From UBA7803 sp040219135 (GTDB lineage Bacteria; Pseudomonadota; Gammaproteobacteria; Pseudomonadales; Azotimanducaceae): DNA of 64,000 nucleotides. Location of the stretch: contig JAVJTA010000019.1 of NCBI GenBank assembly GCA_040219135.1, positions 62,001-126,000 on the forward strand, given 5' to 3'. Position numbers and translations under genes: made by a program. Below, piece by piece: positions 8,936-17,948 of the stretch. Under the pieces are notes generated by a model. The model made no database searches, was not told the DNA's origin, and saw nothing but the letters and a program-made list of their open reading frames with translations. How positions within the stretch are numbered: the first letter of the stretch is position 1; each line of letters begins with the position of its first letter.

Positions 8936-10672
8936 TCAGTTCCGACTCGCGGCCAGGGTGGCCGTCGCCGCCTTGGGGTCGTAGTCGGGATCGATGCAGA
9001 CGATCTGCAGCATGGCACCTTCCAGCGCCGGCGGCGGGATCGGATTGTTCGAGAAGCACACCTCGCCGCTCGCAGCGAAGGTCATGTCGCGGGAGTAGGA
9101 GCCGGACAGCGGCACCGGGTAGACCACCCAGCGCTCCTGCTCCGGGATGAACCGGTAGATGCGGTCGGTCATGTTCTCGTTCACCCAGATGTCCTGAGTA
9201 TCCGGGTGCACGCCCAACGCGTACGGCGCCGGGCGGTAGCCAGGCGCGAACTCGGGCATCGCGTATACCTTGCTCTCGAAACCCTTGCTCACGTCGACGC
9301 GGGCCAGCTCGCCTTCCGAGTAGCCGGTCACCCAGAGCACGCCGTCCTCGTCGAAGCGCATGCGGCGCGGACCCCGAACGGGGGAATCGTACTCGGTGAT
9401 CTCGAGGCTCACCGGGTCCACCGTGCCGATCCTGTCGCCGAACAGACGCCCGTACCACATGCGGTCGTCCACCGGATTGATGTCGATGCCGTAGGGCTGG
9501 GTGCCGCCCGAGATGCCCCCGGGAACCACGTTCGGCAGCTTGAGGATGTCGATCTTTCCGCTATCCGGATCCAGCCGGCCCACGTGCTCGGAGCCCGCCA
9601 GGGTGAACCAGACGATGCCTTTCTTATCGACCCGGATGGTGTGCGGGTAGTTCGCCCCCGTCTCGGCATCGATGAAGTACGAGGGCTCCCACTCACGGGT
9701 TCCGGGGTTGAACACACCGATGCTGCGGCTACCGGCGTTGGTCACGTAGTACCGACCGTCCTGGCGGCGCAGATCCAGGGAGTGGGGCCCGTGCCGCGAG
9801 CCCGGGTTGAACTCGCCCACCACCTCCTGTTCCGCCGTGGAGAAGCCTTTGCGGTACTCCATGGCGCGGCCGTCGGCCTGCGGGTGATAGGTCGACTGAC
9901 CGGTGGCCGGATCCGTCACCACCATGTGATCGAGCGCCTGGTCCACCGTGTAGATCAGGCCGTTCGGATGGACGATGGCGTCGTGGGGGACGAAGGCCCG
10001 GTCGAGCATGTACTCGTGGATCTTGGCGCTGCGGAGTTCCTTGTCGAGGGGAAACTCGGGGCGCACGCTGACCGGCTTGCCGTCGAAGCCCTCGGCGAGG
10101 ATCACCGAGCGCCGATCTCTCAGCTCGGCGTCGAAGTTGCCCACCATGCGGTGCATGCGCTCGATGGTCACCGCCCAGGACTCCGCCGTGCGCACCTGGC
10201 GGGTGAACGGGTTGCCCATCTGGTGGCAGGACAGGCAATCGCGCTGAAACTGGTAGCGGTTGAAGTCCTTGTCGTCGCCGGACTCGAAGGGCAGGCCGCC
10301 GAAGTGGTAGGCCGCCGGCAGGCTCTCGGAGATCTCCGCGTCGCTGGTCATGGGGACCATCACCACGTTCTCTGTGGTGGTGCCGGATGGATCGATCTCC
10401 ACGGTGGTCTTGGCATCCCGGAAATAGGGGCTGCGGGCCCGGAGTTTCAGAGTGCCGTTGAGGTCGGTCACCAGCACGTACACGCCTTCGGGGCTGGTAT
10501 AGACAGACTCCGATATCCCCAGGACGTCATCGGTCAGCCGCACCAGCGCGCCCTCGATGGCGTTCCCCTGGTCATCCTCGACGGTGCCGGTGAGCACGCC
10601 GGCGCTCGCCGGCGCCGCCATCACGGCGGCCATGAGCAGCACGCCGGTGCGTAGTCGTATCGAACAGATCAT
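8936..10672 (-). CDS. Exported Vgb-like beta-propeller with carboxypeptidase-regulatory-like domain and haem c site
   Basis: 578 residues. ATG 10672 is preferred over GTG 10678 because of the GGGGGAG run about 7 bases upstream. Domain order: Sec signal (GVLLMAAVMAAPASA), a carboxypeptidase-regulatory-like Ig-type domain (GTVEDDQGNAIEGALVRL), a single haem c motif CLSCH at 146-150, then a six- or seven-bladed propeller with repeats such as PHTIRVDKKGIVWFT and MRFDEDGVLWVTGYSEG. The propeller resembles virginiamycin B lyase (Vgb) and streptogramin-lyase-like proteins. In such long cytochrome-bearing forms an oxidoreductase or sensor role is more likely than antibiotic cleavage. It is part of the leftward redox cluster downstream of the PQQ dehydrogenase. 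Confidence 0.75.
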   Translation of the reverse strand: MICSIRLRTGVLLMAAVMAAPASAGVLTGTVEDDQGNAIEGALVRLTDDVLGISESVYTSPEGVYVLVTDLNGTLKLRARSPYFRDAKTTVEIDPSGTTTENVVMVPMTSDAEISESLPAAYHFGGLPFESGDDKDFNRYQFQRDCLSCHQMGNPFTRQVRTAESWAVTIERMHRMVGNFDAELRDRRSVILAEGFDGKPVSVRPEFPLDKELRSAKIHEYMLDRAFVPHDAIVHPNGLIYTVDQALDHMVVTDPATGQSTYHPQADGRAMEYRKGFSTAEQEVVGEFNPGSRHGPHSLDLRRQDGRYYVTNAGSRSIGVFNPGTREWEPSYFIDAETGANYPHTIRVDKKGIVWFTLAGSEHVGRLDPDSGKIDILKLPNVVPGGISGGTQPYGIDINPVDDRMWYGRLFGDRIGTVDPVSLEITEYDSPVRGPRRMRFDEDGVLWVTGYSEGELARVDVSKGFESKVYAMPEFAPGYRPAPYALGVHPDTQDIWVNENMTDRIYRFIPEQERWVVYPVPLSGSYSRDMTFAASGEVCFSNNPIPPPALEGAMLQIVCIDPDYDPKAATATLAASRN

Positions 10673-10774
10673 GTGCACTCCCCCTCGTTGCCGGATCTCT
10701 CCAACGCTCGAGCATGCCCCAGCAGCACAGTGGGCACAAGCAAAGCGCCGCGTCGTCCGCGACGCCGCTCGGGG

Positions 10775-10825
10775 GCCCTCACGCCGTTCCCGGCGCCCTC
10801 ACGCCGTTCCCGGCGCCCTCACGGC
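10775..10825. repeat. 20-bp tandem repeat, about 2.5 copies
   Basis: The unit GCCCTCACGCCGTTCCCGGC recurs with a period of exactly 20 bases at 10775 and 10795, with a partial third copy at 10815. It lies in the gap between the PQQ dehydrogenase stop and the Vgb-like gene and codes for nothing recognisable. Confidence 0.75.
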
Positions 10826-10828
10826 GCG

Positions 10829-13099
10829 CTACTCGACGCCCTGCACCATTGAGTCGACCAGCGACATCAGCTCGCCGTCGGTGCAGGCAACACAGCCACC
10901 GCGCGCCGGCATCTCGCCGATGCCGTTGATCGTCGATCGGTACAGCTTGTCCACGCCCGCCTCCAGGCGCGGGCGCCAGAGCGCCCGGTCACCCGGCCGG
11001 GGAGCGCCCTGCACCGCGTTGTCGTGACAGCTCGCGCAGGCCTGCCCGTACAGCTGCGCGACGCGAAGCGGGTCGGGACGGCGCAGTCGATCCTCGGCGC
11101 TGATCTCCTTCTTCGTCATCTGCAGCGTGCCGCCGAGCGCGAGGGCGATGATCGCCGCGTCCGTGGAGCCACCCACCGCGACGCCGATGTACTGTTTTCC
11201 ATAGGCCATGTACGTCATCGGCGCGCCATTCGGACTTGCCGGCAGGGGAATCTCGCGGACCAGCGCACCGGTCGCCTTGTCGAGCGCACGCAACACCGGC
11301 GTGCCGTCGTCGGTGAGGGTGGTGAACAGCAGCGAACGGGTCACCAGCAGGTGGGTGTAGCCCTGATTGCCGACCGGCCCGGGATCGGCAATGCCCGCGG
11401 CGATCAGCTTCTGTCTCGGACCTTCGCCGTTGGGCACCATCCACCGGTGCTCACCGGTGTTCAGGTCGATGGCCGTGATCCGACCCAGGGGGGGCTTGAT
11501 CAGCGGCAGGCCCCCGGGTCCGCTCATGAAGGTCATCGCCGAACGCTCGTAGCGGTACTCGGTCTGCTCGCGATCGAGCTCTCCGAGCTTGAACAGCGCC
11601 GGCAGGGTCATCGACGGGATGTAGATCGTCGCCGTTGCCGGATCCACCGCCGCGCCCGTCCAGCTGGCGGCGCCGGCATCCGACGGCAGGACCACGGTTC
11701 CCCTGAGCGAGGGCGGCGTGTACAGCGGGCCGATGTCGTAGTCCGAGATCGTCTTCAGGGCTTCGGCACGCAGCGCCGGCGTGAAGTCGATCAGAACGTC
11801 TTCGCTGATGCCCTGGCGATCGAACGGCAGCGGCCGGGTGGGGAACGGCTGGGTCGGCGACGCCTTCTCGCCGGGCACGCTCGACGGCGGCACGGGGCGT
11901 TCCTCGATCGGCCAGACCGGTTTGCCGGTGACCCGGTCGAACACGTAGATGTGGCCCTGTTTCGACACCTGCGCCACGGCCTTCACGGGCCTGCCGTCGA
12001 CGACGATGTCGACGAGGTTGGGTGCCGCCGGCAGGTCGTAGTCCCAGAGACCGTGATGGATCATCTGGAAGTGCCAGATACGCTCACCGGTCGCTGCGTC
12101 CAGGCATACCAGGCTTTCGCTGAAGAGATTGTCGCCGAGGCGCTCGCCGCCGTAGAAGTCGTTGTTCGCGGTGCCGAACGGCAGGTACACGTAGCCCAGC
12201 TCGGGATCGGCACTCATCAGCGTCCAGACGTTCACCGCGCCGGTATCGGTCCAGTCCTCGCCTTGCCAGGTGTCGGCGCCGAGCTCGCCCGGCCTGGGCA
12301 CCGAATGAAAGATCCAGCGCATCTCGCCGGTCCGGACGTCGAATCCACGCACGTGGCCGGGCGGCATCATGTCGCGCTTCGCCGTTCGATACCCGTAGGC
12401 GGGCGAGTCCTGCACCACCGCACCCATGATCACCACGTCACCGACGATCATCGGCGCCGCGGTGTTCGAATAGAGTTGCCGCGGCACCGGGCGCCCGAGA
12501 CCGAGCGTCAGATCCACCCGGCCGCCGTCGCCGAACTCCGGGTCGGGCGTTCCGGTCCTGGCGTCCAGCGACCACAGATAGCCGTTGTTGGTGCCCATGA
12601 GGATGCGCGACACCCCGCCCTTTTCGTAGAACGACACGCCGCGGTGGTTGAATCCCATGTTGGCCGGACGGCCGTCTTTCCAGGTTCCGCTATCGAACGT
12701 CCAGATCGGCTCGCCGGTGGCGGCATCGAGAGCGACCACGCTGCCGAGGGAGGTGCTCGTGTAGAGCACGTCGTCCACCTCGATCGGCGTGGACTTGTAG
12801 GTGCCGGGGACGAACTCGGGGCGCATCCGTACCGCGTCGTTGTCGATCGACTCCCAGATCCAGCTGACGCCGAGGTCGCCGATGGTCTCGCGGTTGATCT
12901 GATCGAAAGGCGCGTATTTGGTCGACGCGGGCGAACTCCCGTAGCTTGGCCAATCGGCCTCGCCGGACCCGGCGAACGCCATCGGAGCCAGGGCAATCAG
13001 CCCCACCAGCACGCGCACGGCCGATCGCTTCACGGTTTCGACCAGGAACCTCGGCAACCGCTCGCTGCCGGTCGCCCTCTGACCGCCGTCCGCAGCCAT
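10829..13099 (-). CDS. PQQ-dependent dehydrogenase with fused C-terminal cytochrome c
   Basis: 756 residues from ATG 13099. GTG 13153 and GTG 13033 are other possible starts; the last would give a compact signal peptide (KRSAVRVLVGLIALAPMAFA). The body is an eight-bladed quinoprotein propeller with repeats such as VVALDAATGEPIWTF, LWSLDARTGTPDP, VCLDAATGERIWHF, VFDRVTGKPVWPI and ITAIDLNTGEHRW, with the DLPAAPNLVDI and NQGYTHLLVT segments typical of glucose/alcohol quinoproteins. The C-terminus carries CASCH near 688-692, a cytochrome c domain that can accept the electrons. It acts in the periplasm oxidising sugars or alcohols; the substrate is not determinable. It starts the leftward redox cluster. 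Confidence 0.88.
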   Translation of the reverse strand: MAADGGQRATGSERLPRFLVETVKRSAVRVLVGLIALAPMAFAGSGEADWPSYGSSPASTKYAPFDQINRETIGDLGVSWIWESIDNDAVRMRPEFVPGTYKSTPIEVDDVLYTSTSLGSVVALDAATGEPIWTFDSGTWKDGRPANMGFNHRGVSFYEKGGVSRILMGTNNGYLWSLDARTGTPDPEFGDGGRVDLTLGLGRPVPRQLYSNTAAPMIVGDVVIMGAVVQDSPAYGYRTAKRDMMPPGHVRGFDVRTGEMRWIFHSVPRPGELGADTWQGEDWTDTGAVNVWTLMSADPELGYVYLPFGTANNDFYGGERLGDNLFSESLVCLDAATGERIWHFQMIHHGLWDYDLPAAPNLVDIVVDGRPVKAVAQVSKQGHIYVFDRVTGKPVWPIEERPVPPSSVPGEKASPTQPFPTRPLPFDRQGISEDVLIDFTPALRAEALKTISDYDIGPLYTPPSLRGTVVLPSDAGAASWTGAAVDPATATIYIPSMTLPALFKLGELDREQTEYRYERSAMTFMSGPGGLPLIKPPLGRITAIDLNTGEHRWMVPNGEGPRQKLIAAGIADPGPVGNQGYTHLLVTRSLLFTTLTDDGTPVLRALDKATGALVREIPLPASPNGAPMTYMAYGKQYIGVAVGGSTDAAIIALALGGTLQMTKKEISAEDRLRRPDPLRVAQLYGQACASCHDNAVQGAPRPGDRALWRPRLEAGVDKLYRSTINGIGEMPARGGCVACTDGELMSLVDSMVQGVE

Positions 13100-13139
13100 C
13101 TTGGATTTCTCGATCTCGTCATCGTTCGAGCATCGCCCT

Positions 13140-13577
13140 TCAAAGGTCCGCACCAGCCTCCAGCGCCGTCTCGCAGGCCTGGTCGTCGACGAAAGGCGCC
13201 AGTGCCGCCGACATGCCCAACTCGAACGAGTTGACCCCGGTCAGTATCCGCAGCAGGTAGTCTCTGCGGCTGCGCTCCGGCTCGTGTGCGTCGACGGCAG
13301 CCGATATGCGCCGCTGCGCGTTCGACCACCAGATCTCTCTCAGACGATCGGCCTCCTCCTGCTCACCACACAACCGCAACAGCTGTTCGATACGCACCCG
13401 TGAGACATCGAGTGTGCGAAGAATGGGTTCGACCTCCCTCAGTCGCTCCTCTACGACGTTCGCGAGGAGCTGCTCGATGGCAGGCTCGCCATCTCCGCCC
13501 GCCGGGTCGGGCTGCGACGCCGCCGCGATCTGACACGCCAGCACGCCCAGGCAGGCCAACCACACCCGACGAACCAT
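13140..13577 (-). CDS. Small secreted protein of unknown function
   Basis: 145 residues from ATG 13577, which has GGAGG four bases upstream. An N-terminal signal peptide (MVRRVWLACLGVLACQIAAA) is followed by a helical, charged domain with paired cysteine-bearing segments (LLRLCGEQEEADRLREIWW, FVDDQACETALEAG). The two cysteines could form one disulphide in the periplasm. It ends about 40 bases before the PQQ dehydrogenase start on the same strand, so it may be the first gene of that transcript. No family was recognised. Confidence 0.6.
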   Translation of the reverse strand: MVRRVWLACLGVLACQIAAASQPDPAGGDGEPAIEQLLANVVEERLREVEPILRTLDVSRVRIEQLLRLCGEQEEADRLREIWWSNAQRRISAAVDAHEPERSRRDYLLRILTGVNSFELGMSAALAPFVDDQACETALEAGADL

Positions 13578-13659
13578 ACTTCCTCCAGACGCACGATGGA
13601 TAGGCACCACACGTTAACACACGACCTGGCCGTTCAATGCCGCCGAGCAGACCGCTGCA

Positions 13660-14451
13660 CTACCGGCTGGCCCAGCTAGAGCCAAGGAAGTCTGCAACTT
13701 CCCGCCACACCTCAGGATGCGTCAAAGGCACGTTGTGGCCGCCGTCGAATTCGACGACGCGCGGCGTGCGCGGAAACAGCCGGAGCAGTGCCTTCGACTC
13801 CGCGGCGGGCACGATGCGATCCTCTGGGGAATAGAGGACGAGCGTTCGGTCCGGAAGCGAGTCGAGGGACGCCAGAACGTCGAGTTCATGCCGCAACAGC
13901 AATCGAACTGGCAGCCAGGGCATGAGGCGTTCGCCCAGATGGGTCAAACTGCGGAACGGACTCATCAGGATGACGCCATCGACCCGGACCGATTGCGCAA
14001 CGGACGCGGCGATGCCGGTGCCCAGGCTACGTCCGAACAGCACCAGGGGCCGGTCCGATGCATAACGGCGGGCCAGCACCTCGACGACGGCTCTCGCGTC
14101 TTCGACGAAGGCAGACGTGGACGGCTTGCCTGCGCTGCGTCCGTAGCCGCGGTAGTTCATCAACAGTGTGGTGCTGTCCAGACCGGCGAACACATCCACG
14201 AGCCCTGAGAGTTCTTCGGCGTTGCCGCCGAAGTAGACCAGCACCGGTCCCTCGGCATCGGCGTTGACGACCCACCCGTTCAGCGCGCCGTTCTCGCGCT
14301 CGAGACTCACGGGCTGTACGTGGGGCCCCTGAGGTTCCCGCCAGACGCCCGCGGGATAGAAGATCAGCCGATCCTGCACCAGATACAGAAAGACACAAAG
14401 CACGGCGTATGCTGCAGCCAGGAGGGTGATGACACGCAGCAGCGCTTCCAT
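13660..14451 (-). CDS. Membrane-anchored alpha/beta hydrolase (ABHD13/YfhR-like)
   Basis: 263 residues. An N-terminal membrane segment (VITLLAAAYAVLCVFLYLVQ) is followed by the signature QDRLIFYP, then an alpha/beta-hydrolase core: VLVYFGGNAEEL (oxyanion region), MNYRGYGRSAGKP, nucleophile motif GRSLGTG, acid in YSPEDRIVP and histidine in FDGGHN. The complete Ser-Asp-His triad implies an active hydrolase on the inner-membrane surface. The physiological substrate is unknown. It shares the leftward strand with the secreted protein gene and the barrel gene on either side. Confidence 0.85.
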   Translation of the reverse strand: MEALLRVITLLAAAYAVLCVFLYLVQDRLIFYPAGVWREPQGPHVQPVSLERENGALNGWVVNADAEGPVLVYFGGNAEELSGLVDVFAGLDSTTLLMNYRGYGRSAGKPSTSAFVEDARAVVEVLARRYASDRPLVLFGRSLGTGIAASVAQSVRVDGVILMSPFRSLTHLGERLMPWLPVRLLLRHELDVLASLDSLPDRTLVLYSPEDRIVPAAESKALLRLFPRTPRVVEFDGGHNVPLTHPEVWREVADFLGSSWASR

Positions 14452-14483
14452 GCTGGCAATCTATCCGGACCGCTCCAGGACCG

Positions 14484-15173
14484 TCAGAGCCGTGATCCCA
14501 AGGTCAGCAGCCACATGACCTCGTCCATCTCGAATTTCCCGTTGCGTCCGAAATCGAAGTCGTCGTCCGCGTAGCGCATGCTGGCACCGAGCATCAGATC
14601 CTGGCCGAGCAGAACTTCGACCCCGAGCCGGCCGTAGGGCACGAGCGACACGTCATCGCTCGCCTTCGGACCCACCGCCGTGCTGTCTGGTGCGTCGTCA
14701 TCCGGTGCCAGACGTGCCCAGCTCAGCGATGGTCCGGCCGCAACCTGCACCCGCAGCCGCTCAGCCAGCTGGAAGCTCGCCACGCCGCCCATGAACACGC
14801 CTATGGAAAAGAACCGGTTCTCGGTGGTGACCGCGATCGTCCCGCCGCCGCCGTCGCTGGCCGCGAAGAACCGGGTGTCGTCGTTCTTCCAGGAGACCAG
14901 TCCGCCGCCCTCGTAGCCCATGCGCAGGAATCCCTGCCCCCACAGACGCTGAGCGGCGCCGCCACCGAACGGCAGGGTCCCCAGACCGCCAACGAGATCG
15001 TCGTCGGGGACTGACCGGTCGAGGGTCCAGGCGTCGTCGGTATCGAGAGCGCCGACCCATGCCTGCACGTAGTCGACCGGAGCGCCGTCGTCTGCTCGTA
15101 CGGTTTCCTCGGCCGCGGCGCTGCAGCAACCAAGCCACGCAGCCAATGCTGTTGCTCTCAGGGAGTTTCGCAC
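14484..15173 (-). CDS. Outer-membrane beta-barrel-like protein
   Basis: 229 residues with an N-terminal signal peptide (RATALAAWLGCCSAAAE). The remainder alternates polar and hydrophobic residues with aromatic girdle positions (LMLGASMRYADDDFDFG) and ends in an amphipathic strand, MWLLTLGSRL, as in barrel proteins recognised by the BAM machinery, although the last residue is Leu rather than Phe. No specific family was recognised. It is divergent from uronate dehydrogenase, with a short shared promoter region. Confidence 0.55.
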   Translation of the reverse strand: MRNSLRATALAAWLGCCSAAAEETVRADDGAPVDYVQAWVGALDTDDAWTLDRSVPDDDLVGGLGTLPFGGGAAQRLWGQGFLRMGYEGGGLVSWKNDDTRFFAASDGGGGTIAVTTENRFFSIGVFMGGVASFQLAERLRVQVAAGPSLSWARLAPDDDAPDSTAVGPKASDDVSLVPYGRLGVEVLLGQDLMLGASMRYADDDFDFGRNGKFEMDEVMWLLTLGSRL

Positions 15174-15290
15174 CCGGTCAATTCCTCACGACCGCTTGCT
15201 TCCCGGACAATGGTACGTGTTGGGCGGCCGGCGGCAAACGGTCGTACCATGAGGACTCGTTGCCACCGGAAAGACCGAACCAGGAGGCCC

Positions 15291-16100
15291 ATGCCCCGCT
15301 TCAATCGTCTCCTCATCACCGGCGCCGCCGGCGCGCTCGGCTCCGTGCTCCGCGATGGCCTGCAGCCACTGGCCACAACGCTGCGACTGACCGATCGCGA
15401 GCCGATGGGCGAGGCCCAGCCGCACGAGGAAATCGTGCCCGCCGAACTCGGCGACTTCGACACGGTCATGAACGTCGTCGAAGGATGCGACGCCATCGTG
15501 CACTTTGGCGCGGCGCCCATGGAGCGTCCCTGGGACGAAATCCTCAACTCGTCGATCCGGGGCGGCTACAACGTCTACGAATCCGCCCGACGGCACGGGA
15601 TCCGGCGCGTCGTCTATGCCAGCTCCATCCACGCCGTCGGCTACGTGCGCCGCGAGTCCGGTGCCGATACTCAGACCGAACACCGGCCGGATACGCTCTA
15701 CGGCCTCTCGAAGTGTTTCGTCGAGGACCTCGCCAGGCTCTACTTCGACAAGTTCGGGATCGAGTCCGCGCTGTTGCGCATCAACTCCTGCTATCCAGAG
15801 CCTGTGGATCGCCGGCACCTGGCTACCTGGCTGAGCTTTCCCGATCTGGTCCAGCTCGTCACCCGCTGCCTGGTCGCCGAGCGCATCGGCCTGACCGTGG
15901 TCTACGGAATCTCGAACAACCGCGAGCGCTTCTTCTCCAACGAAAAGGCAGCGCATCTGGGCTACCAGCCGCAGGACAGCGCCGAGACCTTCCGAGAGAA
16001 GATCGAAGCGCAAACGCCTAAAGGCGATCCCACGGACCCGGCGATCGAGTACGTGGGCGGGTTCCTGGTCGCGATGGGTCACCCTGACGACGAGGCCTGA
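15291..16100 (+). CDS. udh: Uronate dehydrogenase (NAD-dependent epimerase/SDR fold)
   Basis: 269 residues from ATG 15291, directly preceded by AGGAGG. Rossmann motif GAAGALG at 11-17, catalytic Ser111 in ASSIHAVGY and Y136-x-x-x-K140 in LYGLSKC. The stretch LYGLSKCFVEDLARLYFDKF followed by ALLRI and the TWLSFPDLV segment closely resemble characterised bacterial uronate dehydrogenases, which oxidise glucuronate or galacturonate to aldaric acid lactones. No other uronate-pathway gene is adjacent. Other epimerase-family activities are less likely given these signature stretches. Confidence 0.82.
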   Translation: MPRFNRLLITGAAGALGSVLRDGLQPLATTLRLTDREPMGEAQPHEEIVPAELGDFDTVMNVVEGCDAIVHFGAAPMERPWDEILNSSIRGGYNVYESARRHGIRRVVYASSIHAVGYVRRESGADTQTEHRPDTLYGLSKCFVEDLARLYFDKFGIESALLRINSCYPEPVDRRHLATWLSFPDLVQLVTRCLVAERIGLTVVYGISNNRERFFSNEKAAHLGYQPQDSAETFREKIEAQTPKGDPTDPAIEYVGGFLVAMGHPDDEA

Positions 16101-16473
16101 CCGGCGCCGGTTCGCCACATCCACCGACGGCAGAGGATGAATTCTCTGCCGATCCGTTCGCGATGGAGTGGGACCGCACCTGATTGCTAGATATCTTTCG
16201 TAAGCAGCTAATATTTGTGACGTTTATCAGAGGCCACTGGGCCTGATGATTCAACCCCCGCCCACCTCGCCCCCCTTGTGGCCCGTACTCGGCCTTCAAT
16301 CATTGGCCCCGAGACACCGTTCCGGCATAACCTTACGGTTCGGACGTGGGCAAACGCCTGGGCCGACCGGGCGCAAAATTCTGGGGGCGCACGGTGAAGG
16401 ACTCGTCGACGCGACGCATCGCCGCTCGACGCCTGAGAGACACACAAGAAAAGAACACGAGAAGGACGCCTGC
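16101..16473. other. Intergenic region between udh and the small heat-shock gene
   Basis: 373 bases without a recognisable gene. It contains a hairpin at 16129-16150 and an AT-rich stretch around 16185-16220 that may hold the promoter of the downstream Hsp20-like gene. I could not identify a convincing sigma-32 or CIRCE element. Confidence 0.4.
16129..16150 (+). terminator. Hairpin downstream of udh
   Basis: GGCAGAGGA pairs with TTCTCTGCC (nine pairs including one G-T wobble) around loop TGAA, 28 bases after the udh stop. There is no U-tract after it, so intrinsic termination is uncertain. Confidence 0.35.
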
Positions 16474-17001
16474 ATGATCACCAAAACCGAATGGCTCGGC
16501 TGGGTCGATACGACGACGGCCCGGCTGCAACAGAGTTACCGCGATGTCTGGACTCGACTGCAGCGAAGCCCGAGCCGCGAGCAGCCGGCGTCCAAATCGA
16601 AACAATGGAGCGCAATCAGACCGGAGATAGAGCGCAAACAGAGCTCCGTCGAAATCCGTCTCGAGCTGCCGCAGCCGCACACGGTCGAAGCCGACGTGCG
16701 GGTCATCGGATCATCGCTGGTCATCAGCGTGCTGCGGCACGGCTCGGGGATCGATGGCGCTCCGGCCGAAGACTGCTACCGCCGCGCGATCCCGATACCC
16801 GACGGAGCCGACCCGTACTCGGCCGAGCACCGGGTCTACGGCGGCGAGATCGTGATCCGCCTGCGGCAAACTCCGGAGAATGCGGGGGCGGCGCCCAGCG
16901 CAGCGCCTCGCCGCCGAAGGCCTGCCCGGACGAACGCCCGGAAATCCACAGGAACCACAACCAAACCGACTCGCGTGGCGAAGGGTCGCGGTACCGCCTG
17001 A
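16474..17001 (+). CDS. Hsp20/alpha-crystallin-like protein
   Basis: 175 residues from ATG 16474, with AAGGA nine bases upstream. The middle (residues ~50-135) fits a compact alpha-crystallin domain: SVEIRLELPQPHTVEADVRV, SLVISVLRHG, then YRRAIPIPDGADPYSAEHRV and GGEIVIRLRQT. The N-terminal arm is short and helical. The C-terminus is a basic, low-complexity tail (PRRRRPARTNARKS...) with no IxI motif, which may weaken oligomer assembly or bind nucleic acid. The likely role is an ATP-independent holdase. The convergent DUF4336 gene ends 12 bases downstream. Confidence 0.65.
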   Translation: MITKTEWLGWVDTTTARLQQSYRDVWTRLQRSPSREQPASKSKQWSAIRPEIERKQSSVEIRLELPQPHTVEADVRVIGSSLVISVLRHGSGIDGAPAEDCYRRAIPIPDGADPYSAEHRVYGGEIVIRLRQTPENAGAAPSAAPRRRRPARTNARKSTGTTTKPTRVAKGRGTA

Positions 17002-17012
17002 CCGACAATGGT

Positions 17013-17696
17013 CTACATCCAGGCGAGAGCTTTATCGATTGTTTCCGTTGCGCCAGCCTGTGCGCATTCTCCATGGGCAATGAGCAGCCGTTCGGGATTC
17101 CAGCCGAGCACCTTTGCGCGCGCCGCCCGTGCCTTGCCGCGTCGAAGGAAGCTCGCCCGCCACTCCTTGGGCGTGCTTCCGTTTTTACCAACGAGGCCAT
17201 CGAGTCGCATCAGCCTGCCTTTCCAGCCGGTCATTGCCGTCTCGGGGTGCCGCTGAATCAGGTCGCACACGATGGCGGTGCGCGATGCTCGATGAAAGAA
17301 GACGACTTCTTCCATGGCCATCGAACCGCGGAAAACCACCTGATCGATGTCGGCTGCCCATGCCGGGTCAGGCGCATCGCCGAGTTCTGCGTCGAACGGG
17401 AGATCAGGCATTCTCTGCGCGAGGCCCGGTGGCGCGTGCATGCGCGCCTCAGGCCATCGCTCATGCCACTGCGCCAGGAACAGGTGATGAATCTTGTTCG
17501 GCGAGACGATGTGACCTACCGATTCAAACGCATCCATGAAGCGAACGATATCGTCTGTTAGGGCGACCGGTGACCAGACCCAGGCGCTTCCGTCTGCGAG
17601 ACGCGCAACGGCCATTCGGGTTGGATACGGAAAACCGTAGAACGATACCGTTGGCCCTTCGGCTACATAGAGTGACGGTCCAAATTCGGTGAACAT
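17013..17696 (-). CDS. DUF4336 family protein
   Basis: 227 residues, cytosolic. The pattern of a metallo-beta-lactamase-like fold is visible: SFYGFPYPTRMAVARLADGS, VSPNKIHHLFLAQWHERWP, TAIVCDLIQRHP and LLIAHGECAQAGA. The usual HxHxDH set is reduced, with NKIHH in its place, which is typical of DUF4336 proteins. The biochemical role of this family is not established to my knowledge. It converges with the Hsp20-like gene. Some 250 bases with no recognised gene separate its start from the next gene. Confidence 0.7.
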   Translation of the reverse strand: MFTEFGPSLYVAEGPTVSFYGFPYPTRMAVARLADGSAWVWSPVALTDDIVRFMDAFESVGHIVSPNKIHHLFLAQWHERWPEARMHAPPGLAQRMPDLPFDAELGDAPDPAWAADIDQVVFRGSMAMEEVVFFHRASRTAIVCDLIQRHPETAMTGWKGRLMRLDGLVGKNGSTPKEWRASFLRRGKARAARAKVLGWNPERLLIAHGECAQAGATETIDKALAWM

Positions 17697-17948
17697 GTCA
17701 CAACTATGCGTTTGTCCGGCCGCATACCCGATACGGAGAAACGCGTAACCCGCTAGCCAGTATTCCTCCAGCCACCTCTTTCACGGATGTTCGATCCTGA
17801 ATGACAAGGGCGCTTAGCGGTACCGCGTACAAGCCTTTCTGCCACCACCGGAAGCGGCCAGTACGACTCACTTCGCTCGGCGGCTGGTTCCGACCCTTCT
17901 CGGAATCTAGGATCATCGTTTACCTTGGAATCGAAGGAGCGCACCAAG

